Made by a program: the position numbers and the translations under genes
DNA from: Eggerthella timonensis
Lineage (GTDB): Bacteria; Actinomycetota; Coriobacteriia; Coriobacteriales; Eggerthellaceae
Length of the DNA: 64,000 bases
Direction of reading: 5' to 3'
NCBI RefSeq assembly: GCF_900184265.1
Contig: NZ_FXXA01000002.1
Location: forward strand, 1,572,918 to 1,636,917
The notes under the pieces: model-generated
Seen by the model: only the letters and a program-made list of their open reading frames with translations
Databases searched by the model: none
What the model was told of the DNA's origin: nothing
Shown: piece by piece, positions 8,136 to 17,517 of the stretch
Layout: every line of letters begins with the position of its first letter
Position numbering within the stretch: position 1 is the first letter of the stretch

Positions 8136-9244
8136 GCCTACAGGTGGACATAAGGAAGACGTTCTCGTCGTTTTCGCTGGACGTGGCGTTCGAGGCGGGC
8201 GACGAGACGCTCGGGTTCCTGGGCGCGTCGGGCTGTGGGAAAAGCCTGACCATGCGCTGCATCGCCGGCATCGAGACGCCCGACGAGGGGCGGATCGTGG
8301 TGAACGACCGGGTGTTCTTCGACTCCGAGCGGAAGATCAACCTCACGCCGCAGGAGCGCAAGACGGCTCTGCTGTTCCAAAGCTACATGCTGTTCCCGAA
8401 CCTCACGGTGGCCGAGAACGTCGCTGCGGGCATCGGCCGCGAGGTGTCGAAGGCCGACCGCTGTGCGCTCGTGGCCGCCGAGCTCAAGCGCTTCGGGCTC
8501 GACGGGTTCGACAAGCGCTATCCGGCGCAGCTGTCGGGCGGCCAGCAGCAGCGCGTGGCGCTCGCGCGCATGCTGGCGGCGCGCCCGGGCATCCTCATGC
8601 TGGACGAACCGTTCTCGGCGCTCGATGCCCACTTGAAGAGCGTGCTCGAGCAGAACCTCGTCAGCCTGTTCGACGCGTTTTCCGGCACCGTGCTGTACGT
8701 GAGCCACGACATCGACGAGGCGCTGCGCTTCTGCGACCGCATCGCCGTGGTGGAGGCCGGCTCCATCACCGAGACCGGCACTGGCGACGACCTGGTGAAC
8801 CGGCCGCAGTCTCTCGCGGGCGTGAAGCTGTCGGGCTGCAAGAACGCCACGGTCGCCGTGCGTGCGGGCGAGCATCGCGTGCGCCTGCCGAAGTGGGGGA
8901 TCGAGGCGACGGCGCGCCAGGAGGTGCCCGAGGACGTGAGGGCGCTCGGTGTTCGCGCGTTCTTCCTCGAGCGCGCCGACGGCCCGGGTGAGAACTGCTA
9001 TCGCGTGCGCGTCGACCGCGTCAGCGATTCGCGTTTCGAGCGCACCGTGTTGCTGGGATTCCTCGATCGCGATGAGACCGAGGCGCCCACGGTGGCCCGC
9101 ACCGACGACGAGATGAAATACCTGCACCAGCACCTGTTCTGGCGCGTCGACAAGCTGTCCGTGCCGTCCGAGCGACTGCCGTACGAGGGCGAGGAGCTCT
9201 GGATCCGCATCCCGCCCGACAAGGTGTATTTGGTGTCGCGGTAG
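8132..9244 (+). CDS. modC: Molybdate ABC transporter ATP-binding protein
   Basis: Cytoplasmic ATPase driving molybdate import, 370 residues. Walker A GASGCGKS (31-38), signature LSGGQQQR, Walker B ILMLDEPF and the switch His in VSHDIDEA are intact. After the nucleotide-binding domain comes a C-terminal region of about 120 residues (MOBE/TOBE-like position, from about 245) that in this family can bind molybdate and down-regulate transport. The start ATG overlaps the modB stop by four bases, so translation is coupled. A terminator follows at 9310-9342. Confidence 0.93.
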   Translation: MSLQVDIRKTFSSFSLDVAFEAGDETLGFLGASGCGKSLTMRCIAGIETPDEGRIVVNDRVFFDSERKINLTPQERKTALLFQSYMLFPNLTVAENVAAGIGREVSKADRCALVAAELKRFGLDGFDKRYPAQLSGGQQQRVALARMLAARPGILMLDEPFSALDAHLKSVLEQNLVSLFDAFSGTVLYVSHDIDEALRFCDRIAVVEAGSITETGTGDDLVNRPQSLAGVKLSGCKNATVAVRAGEHRVRLPKWGIEATARQEVPEDVRALGVRAFFLERADGPGENCYRVRVDRVSDSRFERTVLLGFLDRDETEAPTVARTDDEMKYLHQHLFWRVDKLSVPSERLPYEGEELWIRIPPDKVYLVSR

Positions 9245-9309
9245 GGAAAGGGCCAATGCGGGCCGCTCGGCGCTCGCGAGGCCGCGCTTGTGACATGAAT
9301 GAATTGCTG

Positions 9310-9342
9310 CGAACCGCCTGCTTCGGCGGTTCGTTTGCTTTT
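9310..9342 (+). terminator. Rho-independent terminator after modC
   Basis: Hairpin with 9-bp arms (CGAACCGCC 9310-9318, GGCGGTTCG 9325-9333) and a six-base loop, followed by TTTGCTTTT. Confidence 0.75.
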
Positions 9343-9461
9343 CGGCCTTGCCGCTGACGAGTCTTGAGATGCGATTGCGGGCCGCCCGCTTCGTGCAGCA
9401 TGCGTTCGTTACGCTAATCACGGTGTTTGTCCCCGCGCATCCTTATCCACGACTAATTTTA

Positions 9462-9490
9462 TTGACCCGGGGGGAGGTGTAAATTACTAT
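9462..9490 (+). promoter_or_regulatory. Promoter of the surface-protein gene with attenuator-like leader
   Basis: TTGACC at 9462-9467 and TACTAT at 9485-9490 are separated by 17 bases. Transcription should start near 9497, which rules out translation starting at an earlier in-frame codon at 9495. The roughly 109-base leader contains GCAGC/GCTGC (9523-9538) followed by six T residues, a small terminator-like hairpin. The gap 9343-9461 shows no gene. Confidence 0.6.
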
Positions 9491-9605
9491 TTGAATGGTA
9501 TTGACAGGATCGTCCGCTTCGTGCAGCAAGAGAGCTGCTTTTTTCGACGGGCGATCTTCCACAAGCATGGGAGACAACGTAGGGGCATGGGAGAAGGGCG
9601 AAGCT

Positions 9606-12600
9606 ATGAAGTGGAAGAAGCGCGTCAATCGGTTGTTTGCGATAATCCTGACATTCGCTCTGATCGCGTCCATCAACGTCCCGGCGCTAGCTTGGGGCGA
9701 GGAGGCGGTAGAGCCGACGGCCGAAGGCGTTGCGGCGATCTTGCACTCTGATCATTCCGTTAGAGCGACGTGCGCAACGCTCAAAGAAGCTATCGATGGC
9801 GCGATGGACGGCGAAACGGTTGCGATGCTTAACAACGTCACCATTGACGCTGCTGAGATCAAAGCGTCTGATGCTGACGAGGGCGCATTCTACAACTATA
9901 TTAGCGGCAAGAACATCACCTTGGACCTTGCCGGCAAAACGGTGACGCTTGACATGAGCGAGATCGCCATTGAAAACCACGACAATGATGAGCGAGGCGT
10001 CTTCAGGGTGAACGCCGATGGCGGACTGACCATCAAGGACAGCGGAACCGGAGGAACGATAACGGCACTGCCGCCGAAGGCGGGATCGTATTCGGCGCGA
10101 CCCTTAATCGACAATTACGGCTACTTCGCATTTGAGGGCGGCATGATCAAGGGCGTCGAGCGCGTGTATTACCTGGTATGCACGAACGGACCAAGCGCTC
10201 GTGTTCTCATCAAAGGGGGCACGCTCGATAACCAATGGGGAACGTCGAAAGACGGCGGTGCTTGCCTCGGGGCGAATGGGAAGTCCTCAAACGCAGGATT
10301 TTCTATCGACATCACAGGTGGAACGCTCAAGGGCGGCGAGCAGACGCTGTATCTTCCCTCAGCAGGCGTTACGACTATTTCAGGGGATTCGGTTCTCGAA
10401 GGAACCGCGCGCGCGGTCGAGATTCGCGCAGGAGAGCTGAACATTGCAGGTGGTACCTTCTCGGCCACCGAATCGCGTCGAATGGACGCAGTCGCGGGAA
10501 GCGGCACGACTGGCGCTTATACCGGCGCGCTTGTCGTGGTCAACCCTCTCGATGCAAAAGAGACGGGCTACGCCGGAAATATCTCAATCAACGTCACCGG
10601 CGGCACGTTCGAGAACACCGCTGCCGTCAACGGTGATGCGCTCGTGTTCGTGAACGAGCAGGTGGGCGATGGCCGACTGTACGACCTGAACGCTTCCATC
10701 TCGGGAGGCTCTTTCGTCGGCGGGTCGAATGTGGGCAACACGGTCGGTTTTGATAAGGCGGACAAGCTCTCGATCGTCGGCGGCACGTTTGCGTCCGATC
10801 CGAGCGCCTATTGCGCTCCGGGATATCGAGCGCTCGACAACGGCGACGGCACATTCACGGTAGCCGATGCGCGGGAGGCGGCCATCGGCGACATGAAGTA
10901 CGCCACGCTGGCCGGCGCGATTGCCGATGCGGGCGATGGCGACACGGTGACGTTGCTGAGGGACGTCGCCATTGACGCCGATACTTTTCCGATGGGCAAC
11001 AATTTTTTCGCCTATCTGATGGACAAGTCGATCACGCTCGACCTCGCAGGCAAGCGCGTGACGCTCGATTTGAGCGCGATGTCGGGAAACAACGCCCACA
11101 AAGGGCTGTTCCAAGTGCATCCAGGGGGCGGGCTAACGATCAGGGATAGCGTGGGCGAGGGTTTGATAACCGCGATCGCCCCGAGCGATGGAAGCAGCGT
11201 ACTGCGCGCTTTCGTAGACAACCACGGCACCTTCAAGCTTGAAAGCGGAACCTTGAAGGGCGTCGAAAGCGTGTACTACCTTGTGGGCACGAACGGCTCC
11301 GGCACCCATACAATCGTCTCGGGCGGCGTGCTCGACAACCAATGGGGAACCTGGGAAGATGGCGGGGTCTGCTTGGCGGCGAACGGGCAAAGCGCAAATG
11401 CCGGGTACCAGATCGACATCACGGGCGGGGTGCTCAAGGGCGGCGAGCAGACGCTCTACCTGCCTTCGGCGGGCGTGACAAACGTTTCGGGCGATGCGGT
11501 TCTCGAGGGAACGGCCCGGGCGATTGAGATTCGCTCGGGAGAGCTGAATATCGAGAGCGGCACGTTCAAGGCTTCGGAACAGCGACATCCCGAAGCTGCT
11601 GCCGGAAACGGTAAAACCGGAAAATACACAGGAGCGCTCGTTGCGGTGAATCCGCTTGGCGCCAATGCGGAAGAGTATGCGGGCTCCATCAAGATCGACG
11701 TATCGGGGGGCATTTTCGAGAACACCTCTGCCGACGGTGATGCGATCCTGTTCGCCAATGAACAGGAAGCCGATCCGTCGTACGTTATGGAAGCTTCCAT
11801 TTCCGGCGGTCGCTTCATCGGGGGGACGGGCGTTTATATCGTGAGCGGGGCGGACAAGTTCTTCATCACCGGCGGCACGTTCTCGACGGATGTTTCCGAC
11901 CACTTCGACGGTGATAAATATTCCCAGATCGCCCTCGACGCCATCGACGACCCCGGTGCCGTGGTGCCGCGCGCGTATGCCGTCTCGTACGATCTGGCTG
12001 GCGGCACGTTGGAGGAGGGGGCGAGCAACCCCGTTTCCTACACCTACTTCGACGATGACGTCGTGCTTGCGAACCCGTCGAAGGTCGGGTACGCGTTCGC
12101 GGGTTGGACGGGCACCGGTCTCGATAATGCGGCCATGAACGTGACGATCGCCAAGAACTCCACGGGCGATCGCTCCTACGTCGCCACATGGACGCCGAAC
12201 GCGAACACCGCCTATGCGGTCGAGCATTACTTCCAGAACGTCGAGGGCGACGGGTACACGCTCGACGCGGCCAAAACCCAGTCCTTTTCCGGCACGACCG
12301 ATGCCGAGACGAGCGCGGTTGCTCTCGAGGTGGCCGGTTTCACGGCGAAGGCTGTCAGCCAGAAAATGATCGCCGGCGACGGTTCGACGGTCGTCGAGAT
12401 CCGCTATGACCGCAACGTGCACACGTTGAGCTACGCTTACGCGGGCACGGTTCCCGACGGCGCCTCGGCGCTGCCGGACGCCCGGCAGCTTCGCTACGGG
12501 GCTCCGGTCGCGACGGCCGCTCAAGCCACCGCCCCCGGCTACACGTTCGGGGGCTGGGGCGTCGCCGAGGGCTACACCATGCCCGACGAGGACGTTGAGC

Positions 12601-14510
12601 TCACGGGCTCGTTCACGGCCAACGGCGATACGGCGTACAGGGTCGAGCATTATCGGCAGAGCCTCGACGGTGTCTACCAGCTGGTTGCCGCCGACGAGCT
12701 GGAGGGGATGACCGATTCCGCGGTCACGGCCGCGCCCAAGACGTTCACCGGGTTCTCGTATCGCGAGGACGCTCCGGGCTCGCTGGCTTCTGGCGCCGTC
12801 AAGGGCGATGGCAGCCTCGTGCTCAAGCTCTTCTACGACCGCAACTCCTACGAGGTATCGTACGCTTACGCGGGCGCAGTTCCCGTCGGCGCCCCTGCCG
12901 TTCCGCAGACGACTTCGGTCGCGTACGGCGCGACGGTGGAGCCCGCCGCCGTTCCGACGATGACGGGCTACACGTTCTCCGGCTGGTCGAAGGACGTCGC
13001 CTTCGAGATGCCCGCCGAGAAGGTTGTCATCACCGGTTCTTGGGCGGCGAACGCCGACGTGCGTTACACCGTGCATTATTTCCTGGACGGCACCGACACG
13101 AAGCTCGCCGACGACAAGCTGGTGGGCGAGCGCACCTTCGGCCAAACCTACGAGGAAGCCGCTCTCGACATTGCGGGGTACACGGTGAAGGGCTCGAAGG
13201 TCCAGCAGGTGACGCTCGACGCGTACGACAAGGAAGCGACGTTCTTCTATACGGCCGACGAGGCGCGCATCGTGTTCGAGGCGAACGGCGGGTCGAAGGC
13301 CGACGATCTCGTGGGCGTTACGGGCGCGCCCGTCCGCGGGTCGCTGCCTGCGCCGATGCGCGAAGGCTACGCGTTCGCCGGATGGTATGCCGACAAGGCG
13401 CTGACCGCGCCAGTGACGCAGCTTCCCGCGGTGTTCGAGGCGGGTGCCATCACGTACTATGCCAAGTGGAACGCGGTGCCGCTTCCCGATGCCGATGTGG
13501 AGATCCAGGTGGAGCTGCCGCAAGCGAGCGGGGATGGCTCGGCGTACGCGGCGGTGCCGGACGAGGCGGTGAGGGCGGCGGCCGAGCACGCGCAAAAGTC
13601 CCTTGAGTCCATCGGCAACGGCGAGGTTCCTGCGGGGATGAGCGCGCAGGACGCGCAGGCGGTGGCCGACGTGCTCGAAGCGGCAGGATCCGACGACACG
13701 GTGTCGGTCGTCATTTCGCTCAGGTTCGAGGAGAAGGGCGCGTCGGACGTCGAAGAGGGCGAGCAGCAGGCCATCGGAAGCGTCGTGAACGATAGCGAGG
13801 GCGTGGCGCTGTACTTGGATCTGGGCGTCGAGATGACCGTGAAGGTGGTGGGCGATGAGGGCGTCAAAGACCAGAGGACCGTTTCGCTCAACGAGGTGAG
13901 CACGCCGCTCCTGTTCGAAATCCATGTGGACCCAGACCTCGTCAAGGGGAAGCACGTGCGCATCGCGCATGTCCATGAGGGAGCGACCGAGATCATCTAT
14001 CCGGAAAGCGTCGATCGCGAGCAGGGCATCGTGCGTTTCTATGCGAGCGCGTTTTCCACCTATGCCCTGTTGACCTCCGACACCGTCTCGGTGACGTTCG
14101 AATCGAACGGCGGTACGGCTATCGAGGCGCAGACGTTGAAGCTTGGCGAGAAGGCATCGAAGCCTGTCGACCCGAAGCGCGAGGGTTTTGCGTTCGGAGG
14201 CTGGTTCTCCGACGAGGCGCTGACGATGGCGTACGATTTCGCCGTGCCGGTCGATCGCTCGATGACGCTGTATGCCAAGTGGACGGCAATCTCCGGCGGA
14301 GGCGGCTCCGGCAGCGGAGGCGACGATGCCGTTGTCGACGATGACGGCGCGAAACCCTCTTCCAAGCCGCTGCCGCAGGCGCAGGTGCCCAAGAAGCTCG
14401 TTGCGACGGGAGACGGCGCGGGTTGGCTCGCGGCTTCGTCTATCGCGCTGGTCGTGCTGGCGGCAGCGGCGATCGTCGTGGCGGCGAAGCGCCGTCGCAG
14501 CCGCGGCTGA
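9606..14510 (+). CDS. Large wall-anchored surface protein with duplicated beta-helix, MucBP/InlB-type repeats
   Basis: Secreted 1634-residue protein. Residues 1-32 are a signal peptide ending ALAWG. Two homologous modules of about 390 residues follow (roughly 40-430 and 430-780), rich in GGT, ISGG and ITGG steps, typical of right-handed beta-helix folds; shared landmarks are SITLDLAGKRVTLDLSA and LKGGEQTLYLPSAGVT. Then come an InlB B-repeat-like domain (about 790-860, ending FAGW), MucBP-like repeats (AYAVEHYFQ, AYRVEHYRQ, RYTVHYFLDG), more InlB-type units, and a helical acidic region. After a Gly/Ser linker the C-terminus has LVATG, a hydrophobic stretch and a basic tail, a sortase-type sorting signal with Val in place of Pro. 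Adhesion or carbohydrate binding is likely but unproven. Confidence 0.85.
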   Translation: MKWKKRVNRLFAIILTFALIASINVPALAWGEEAVEPTAEGVAAILHSDHSVRATCATLKEAIDGAMDGETVAMLNNVTIDAAEIKASDADEGAFYNYISGKNITLDLAGKTVTLDMSEIAIENHDNDERGVFRVNADGGLTIKDSGTGGTITALPPKAGSYSARPLIDNYGYFAFEGGMIKGVERVYYLVCTNGPSARVLIKGGTLDNQWGTSKDGGACLGANGKSSNAGFSIDITGGTLKGGEQTLYLPSAGVTTISGDSVLEGTARAVEIRAGELNIAGGTFSATESRRMDAVAGSGTTGAYTGALVVVNPLDAKETGYAGNISINVTGGTFENTAAVNGDALVFVNEQVGDGRLYDLNASISGGSFVGGSNVGNTVGFDKADKLSIVGGTFASDPSAYCAPGYRALDNGDGTFTVADAREAAIGDMKYATLAGAIADAGDGDTVTLLRDVAIDADTFPMGNNFFAYLMDKSITLDLAGKRVTLDLSAMSGNNAHKGLFQVHPGGGLTIRDSVGEGLITAIAPSDGSSVLRAFVDNHGTFKLESGTLKGVESVYYLVGTNGSGTHTIVSGGVLDNQWGTWEDGGVCLAANGQSANAGYQIDITGGVLKGGEQTLYLPSAGVTNVSGDAVLEGTARAIEIRSGELNIESGTFKASEQRHPEAAAGNGKTGKYTGALVAVNPLGANAEEYAGSIKIDVSGGIFENTSADGDAILFANEQEADPSYVMEASISGGRFIGGTGVYIVSGADKFFITGGTFSTDVSDHFDGDKYSQIALDAIDDPGAVVPRAYAVSYDLAGGTLEEGASNPVSYTYFDDDVVLANPSKVGYAFAGWTGTGLDNAAMNVTIAKNSTGDRSYVATWTPNANTAYAVEHYFQNVEGDGYTLDAAKTQSFSGTTDAETSAVALEVAGFTAKAVSQKMIAGDGSTVVEIRYDRNVHTLSYAYAGTVPDGASALPDARQLRYGAPVATAAQATAPGYTFGGWGVAEGYTMPDEDVELTGSFTANGDTAYRVEHYRQSLDGVYQLVAADELEGMTDSAVTAAPKTFTGFSYREDAPGSLASGAVKGDGSLVLKLFYDRNSYEVSYAYAGAVPVGAPAVPQTTSVAYGATVEPAAVPTMTGYTFSGWSKDVAFEMPAEKVVITGSWAANADVRYTVHYFLDGTDTKLADDKLVGERTFGQTYEEAALDIAGYTVKGSKVQQVTLDAYDKEATFFYTADEARIVFEANGGSKADDLVGVTGAPVRGSLPAPMREGYAFAGWYADKALTAPVTQLPAVFEAGAITYYAKWNAVPLPDADVEIQVELPQASGDGSAYAAVPDEAVRAAAEHAQKSLESIGNGEVPAGMSAQDAQAVADVLEAAGSDDTVSVVISLRFEEKGASDVEEGEQQAIGSVVNDSEGVALYLDLGVEMTVKVVGDEGVKDQRTVSLNEVSTPLLFEIHVDPDLVKGKHVRIAHVHEGATEIIYPESVDREQGIVRFYASAFSTYALLTSDTVSVTFESNGGTAIEAQTLKLGEKASKPVDPKREGFAFGGWFSDEALTMAYDFAVPVDRSMTLYAKWTAISGGGGSGSGGDDAVVDDDGAKPSSKPLPQAQVPKKLVATGDGAGWLAASSIALVVLAAAAIVVAAKRRRSRG

Positions 14511-14527
14511 GCCGCCGTCCACGCGAG

Positions 14528-14558
14528 CGGGGAGTGGGAAGCAAGAGCCCGCTCCCCG
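14528..14558 (+). terminator. Hairpin after the surface-protein gene
   Basis: Arms of 11 bp (14528-14538 and 14548-14558, one G-T pair) with a nine-base loop lie 18 bases after the stop codon. No T-run follows, so termination may be weak or Rho-assisted. Confidence 0.5.
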
Positions 14559-14572
14559 TGCCCATACGGGGG

Positions 14573-14842
14573 TCAGCTTTGCGAGATCGCCTCGGCGACG
14601 AGCGCGCGCAGGAATTGCGAGCGCGTCTCGCCGGCCCGCTTCGCGGTTTCGTCGAGCGCGTCGACCTGGGATTTCGGTAGCTTGAACGTGACCGTGGCAA
14701 GATCCTCCGTCGAGATGCGGGGGCGTCCGACCACGATCTTGCCGGGGGTGCCCGGAATTTCCCCACGCTCCCAAGGCGCAGCCCATTGCTCGACGAGCTC
14801 GTCGGTTATCTCGATCCCGTCTTCGGTGCAAAGCGTTTCCAT
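14573..14842 (-). CDS. Ribbon-helix-helix (BrnA-like) antitoxin
   Basis: Small 89-residue protein, second gene of a toxin-antitoxin pair. The C-terminal half (VTFKLPKSQVDALDETAKRA then TRSQFLRALVAEAI) fits a ribbon-helix-helix DNA-binding fold; the N-terminal half would contact the toxin. ATG 14842 follows GAGGAGCAGTC. It lies 12 bases after the toxin gene and shares its promoter. Antitoxins of this fold bind toxin and repress their own operon; direct repeats at 15149-15170 are a candidate operator. The family assignment is by pattern, not search. Confidence 0.7.
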   Translation of the reverse strand: METLCTEDGIEITDELVEQWAAPWERGEIPGTPGKIVVGRPRISTEDLATVTFKLPKSQVDALDETAKRAGETRSQFLRALVAEAISQS

Positions 14843-14854
14843 GACTGCTCCTCA

Positions 14855-15130
14855 CTATGACAATCCAAGCTCGTTCAGCATGTTCCAGGTCGCCCTCATG
14901 GCGTGGAATATGAGCACGACGTCGTTCAACGGATCGTACACGGCAACCATCTGGAGCAAGCGTCCCTTCGCGTCGAAGCCCACGGCGGCGTATTGGGGAG
15001 GGTGCAGCTCCTCGCGTTTGCGACGCTTGATTTGGCTGTTCCACGCCGTGCGCACGTCGTCTTCCGTCACGTCGGGATGCCGCTCGCGGATGCGGTGATG
15101 GACGACGACGCGTTGCTCGGGCAGATCCAT
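14855..15130 (-). CDS. BrnT/RelE-superfamily-like toxin
   Basis: 91-residue protein, probable ribonuclease toxin paired with the antitoxin downstream. The body has the alternating strand pattern AAVGFDAKGRLLQMVAVYDPLNDVVLIFHAMRAT, which resembles the GR-L-x-V ... I-SAR-AT ending of BrnT proteins. ATG 15130 is preferred over an in-frame ATG nine bases earlier because AAAGG lies at proper distance only from the second. Toxin-first order is as in brnTA. The active site cannot be assigned by eye; a plain DUF4258-type protein is an alternative. Confidence 0.65.
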   Translation of the reverse strand: MDLPEQRVVVHHRIRERHPDVTEDDVRTAWNSQIKRRKREELHPPQYAAVGFDAKGRLLQMVAVYDPLNDVVLIFHAMRATWNMLNELGLS

Positions 15131-15148
15131 GGCGATCATCCTTTTGTG

Positions 15149-15170
15149 ATACGAAATTATAATACGAAAT
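15149..15170 (-). promoter_or_regulatory. Toxin-antitoxin promoter with direct-repeat operator
   Basis: A perfect -10 (TATAAT on the minus strand, 15161-15156) lies between two copies of ATACGAAAT (15149-15157 and 15162-15170), 13 bases apart. Direct repeats around the -10 suit a ribbon-helix-helix autorepressor. Confidence 0.6.
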
Positions 15171-15485
15171 GGGGAGCGATTGCAAGAAGGGCGCAGGAGG
15201 GCGGGCGAGGAGTCGGCCGCCTGACGTGCTCCCTTCCGTTTTCCGTTCCCTCTTCCAGGGTAGAAACCTTGTCTCACGCGCCGATGACGCGCATCCAACG
15301 CGGCGCGCCTCCGAATCCGATGCGCTTTCAACGCCGATCCCACGCCGATTCCATATGCCGTGCCCGTGTTTCCAGCGCGCATTGCTCCCGGATCTGATGC
15401 ACGCTGTTCCATTTGCCATATTGCAGCGCATGCGAGGTAAAGGATGGCCTATACTATATTCTCGGACGAGAAGGGAGCTGGTCCT
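15171..15485. other. Intergenic region before moaA
   Basis: No gene seen. TATACT at 15450-15455 is a candidate -10 for moaA, which makes an earlier in-frame codon at 15444 an unlikely start. No convincing -35 or riboswitch was recognised. Confidence 0.5.
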
Positions 15486-16487
15486 GTGAAAGACAGCCAT
15501 GGTCGTACCATCGACTATTTACGCATATCGCTCACCGACCGCTGCAATTTCCGCTGCATCTACTGCATGCCCGAGGAAGGCGTGCAGTCCCTCGCGCACG
15601 AGGACATCCTGCGCATCGAGGAGATGGAGGAAGCGGTACGCGTTGCGGCGGGCATGGGCATCCGGAGCATCCGCCTGACGGGCGGCGAACCGCTCGTGCG
15701 CCTCGGCGTGGTGGACCTTGTGCGCGCTATCGCGCACACGCCCGGCATCGAGAACGTGTCGATGACCACGAACGGCGTGCTGCTGCCGAAGATGGCGGCC
15801 GACCTCAAGGAGGCGGGCCTATCGCGCGTGAACATCTCGCTCGACACGCTCGATCCCGAGCAGTTCAAGCAGATCACGCGTCGCGGCGAGCTGCAGCAGA
15901 CGCTCGACGGCATCGACGCCGCCCTCGCGGCCGGGTTCAACCCGGTGAAGATCAACGCCGTCGCCGTGCGCAGCCTGAACCAGGACTACCTGGAGTTCGC
16001 GAAGCTGTCCATCGACCGCCCGCTGCACGTGCGATTCATCGAGTACATGCCCGTGGGAGAGAGCTCGGGCAGCCACGGCTGCGGCTGGGGCAAGGACGAC
16101 GTCGTTCCCAGCGAGGAGCTGTTCGATCTCATCAACGAGCGCGCCCGCGCCGCAGTGATGGACGAGCTCGTGCCGGCCGGCGACGACCGCCCGCTGGGGT
16201 GGGGGCCGGCGCGTTACTTCGAGTTCCCGAACGCTCTGGGCACGGTGGGGTTCATCTCGCCGCTGTCGCGCCATTTCTGCAGCGAGTGCAACCGCCTGCG
16301 CCTGACGGCCGACGGCAAGCTGCGTCCGTGCTTGTTCTCGGATGACGAGTACGACCTGCGAGGCGCGCTGCGCTCGGGCGATGCGCAAGCTTCGCGCGCC
16401 GTGTTCGCCGAAGCGCTCGGCGCGAAGCCCGACGAGCACCACGACAAGGTGGGCACCGAGCGCGGCATGAGCCAAATCGGAGGCTGA
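15486..16487 (+). CDS. moaA: GTP 3',8-cyclase MoaA (molybdenum cofactor biosynthesis)
   Basis: Radical SAM enzyme that converts GTP to 3',8-cyclo-GTP in the first step of molybdenum cofactor synthesis. 333 residues from GTG 15486, preceded by AAGGGAG. The SAM cluster cysteines are C20, C24 and C27 (CNFRCIYC); the second cluster is CSECNRLRL...RPC near residues 260-280. The protein ends in Gly-Gly, the conserved MoaA tail needed for catalysis. moaC follows 119 bases later, and the molybdate transporter is 6 kb upstream. Confidence 0.95.
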   Translation: MKDSHGRTIDYLRISLTDRCNFRCIYCMPEEGVQSLAHEDILRIEEMEEAVRVAAGMGIRSIRLTGGEPLVRLGVVDLVRAIAHTPGIENVSMTTNGVLLPKMAADLKEAGLSRVNISLDTLDPEQFKQITRRGELQQTLDGIDAALAAGFNPVKINAVAVRSLNQDYLEFAKLSIDRPLHVRFIEYMPVGESSGSHGCGWGKDDVVPSEELFDLINERARAAVMDELVPAGDDRPLGWGPARYFEFPNALGTVGFISPLSRHFCSECNRLRLTADGKLRPCLFSDDEYDLRGALRSGDAQASRAVFAEALGAKPDEHHDKVGTERGMSQIGG

Positions 16488-16490
16488 GGC

Positions 16491-16519
16491 GGTCCGACGG
16501 TCTGCCGACCGTCGGAACC
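16491..16519. other. Hairpin between moaA and moaC
   Basis: GGTCCGACGGTC (16491-16502) pairs with GACCGTCGGAACC (16507-16519, one bulged A) around TGCC. There is no T-run; a processing or stabilising hairpin is more likely than full termination. Confidence 0.5.
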
Positions 16520-16606
16520 TGCCGACGCACCTCGTCCCTTCTCGCTGGCTTACCGCGCCAACCTGCGCCCTTCCAACCTGCAAGACCACGAACCAAGGAG
16601 ACACCC

Positions 16607-17107
16607 ATGACCGAGCAGCAGCTGACCCATATCGACGAGCACGGCGACGTGCGCATGGTGGACGTGTCGCAGAAGGCCGACACCGAGCGCATCGCCGTGG
16701 CCGAGGGCTTCATCGCCATGCATCCCGAGACGCTCGCGCTCATCGTGGAGGGGAAGGCGGCGAAGGGCGACGTGCTGGCGTGCGCCCGCGTGGCCGGCGT
16801 CATGGCGGCCAAGCAGACGAGCGCGCTCATCCCCATGTGCCACCCGCTCAACATCACGAAGGCGAAGGTGGAGTGCGCGCCGGTGGCCGAAGGCGAGCGC
16901 GCCGACGGCCTCGTCGGCATCCACGTAACCTGCACCTGCGGCGTGACGGGCAAGACCGGCATCGAGATGGAGGCGCTCACCGCCGCGAGCGTGGCATGCC
17001 TCACCGTGTACGACATGTGCAAGGCCGTCGACCGCGGCATGGAGATCACCGACGTGCGCCTGCTCAAGAAGGAAGGCGGCAAGTCCGGCCTTTGGGAGCG
17101 CGCCTAA
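16607..17107 (+). CDS. moaC: Cyclic pyranopterin monophosphate synthase MoaC
   Basis: Converts the MoaA product to cyclic pyranopterin monophosphate. 166 residues, normal length. The family motifs are clear: the N-terminal [17 protein letters not shown], the substrate-binding [15 protein letters not shown], and the catalytic Lys region [25 protein letters not shown] near the C-terminus. ATG 16607 follows AAGGAGACACCC. It ends four bases into the stop of the converging PIN-toxin gene. The later molybdopterin genes (moaD/E, moeA) are not in the window. Confidence 0.95.
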   Translation: MTEQQLTHIDEHGDVRMVDVSQKADTERIAVAEGFIAMHPETLALIVEGKAAKGDVLACARVAGVMAAKQTSALIPMCHPLNITKAKVECAPVAEGERADGLVGIHVTCTCGVTGKTGIEMEALTAASVACLTVYDMCKAVDRGMEITDVRLLKKEGGKSGLWERA

Positions 17108-17517
17108 CGGCGCAGCGCTAAGAACCCGATGGGGTCGATGAACGGAACGGACGAGTCTTCGAAATCGCGCAGATTTCTCGTGATGATGAAGTCGCATCCG
17201 TTCGTTCGAGCGGTTTCTATCTGCACAGCGTCTTCGTAATCGTCGATGGGAAGCTCCAGCGCATCGACGCATGCCGAAACGGGCGTGGGGTACAGCTCGC
17301 ATAGGGTGAACAGCCCGCGCAAAGCGTACCGGGCTGTTTCGTCTCCCGCCGCTTTCCGTAAGCTGTAGTATAGATCGGTCGCCTGAGACGTAGAGAACCC
17401 GGCTTCCAGCCAGTCGGTTGCGACGAGCCTCATGAGCTGTACGGCGGGCTCGTGGAATGCGCCCCGACTGTCCAACAGGTAATCGAGGATGACGCTCGTG
17501 TCGAGAAATACCCTCAC
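17104..17517 (-). CDS. PIN-domain (VapC-like) toxin
   Basis: 137-residue PIN-domain protein, probable RNase toxin. The N-terminal strand with the first acidic residue is [12 protein letters not shown]; other acidic positions are in the D/E-rich segment [24 protein letters not shown] and in DFEDS, matching the PIN metal site. GTG 17517 overlaps the antitoxin stop codon (GTGA), so the two are translationally coupled. It converges with moaC, ending inside its last codons. Targets are unknown. Confidence 0.82.
   Translation of the reverse strand: MRVFLDTSVILDYLLDSRGAFHEPAVQLMRLVATDWLEAGFSTSQATDLYYSLRKAAGDETARYALRGLFTLCELYPTPVSACVDALELPIDDYEDAVQIETARTNGCDFIITRNLRDFEDSSVPFIDPIGFLALRR

Noticed and set aside
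9495-9605. Upstream start codon for the surface protein
   Set aside because: It precedes the predicted transcription start, and the signal peptide begins at ATG 9606.
11133-15500. Very long minus-strand open frame across the surface-protein gene
   Set aside because: It is Arg/His-rich with no family resemblance and follows codon structure of the plus-strand gene; long antisense frames are common in high-GC DNA.
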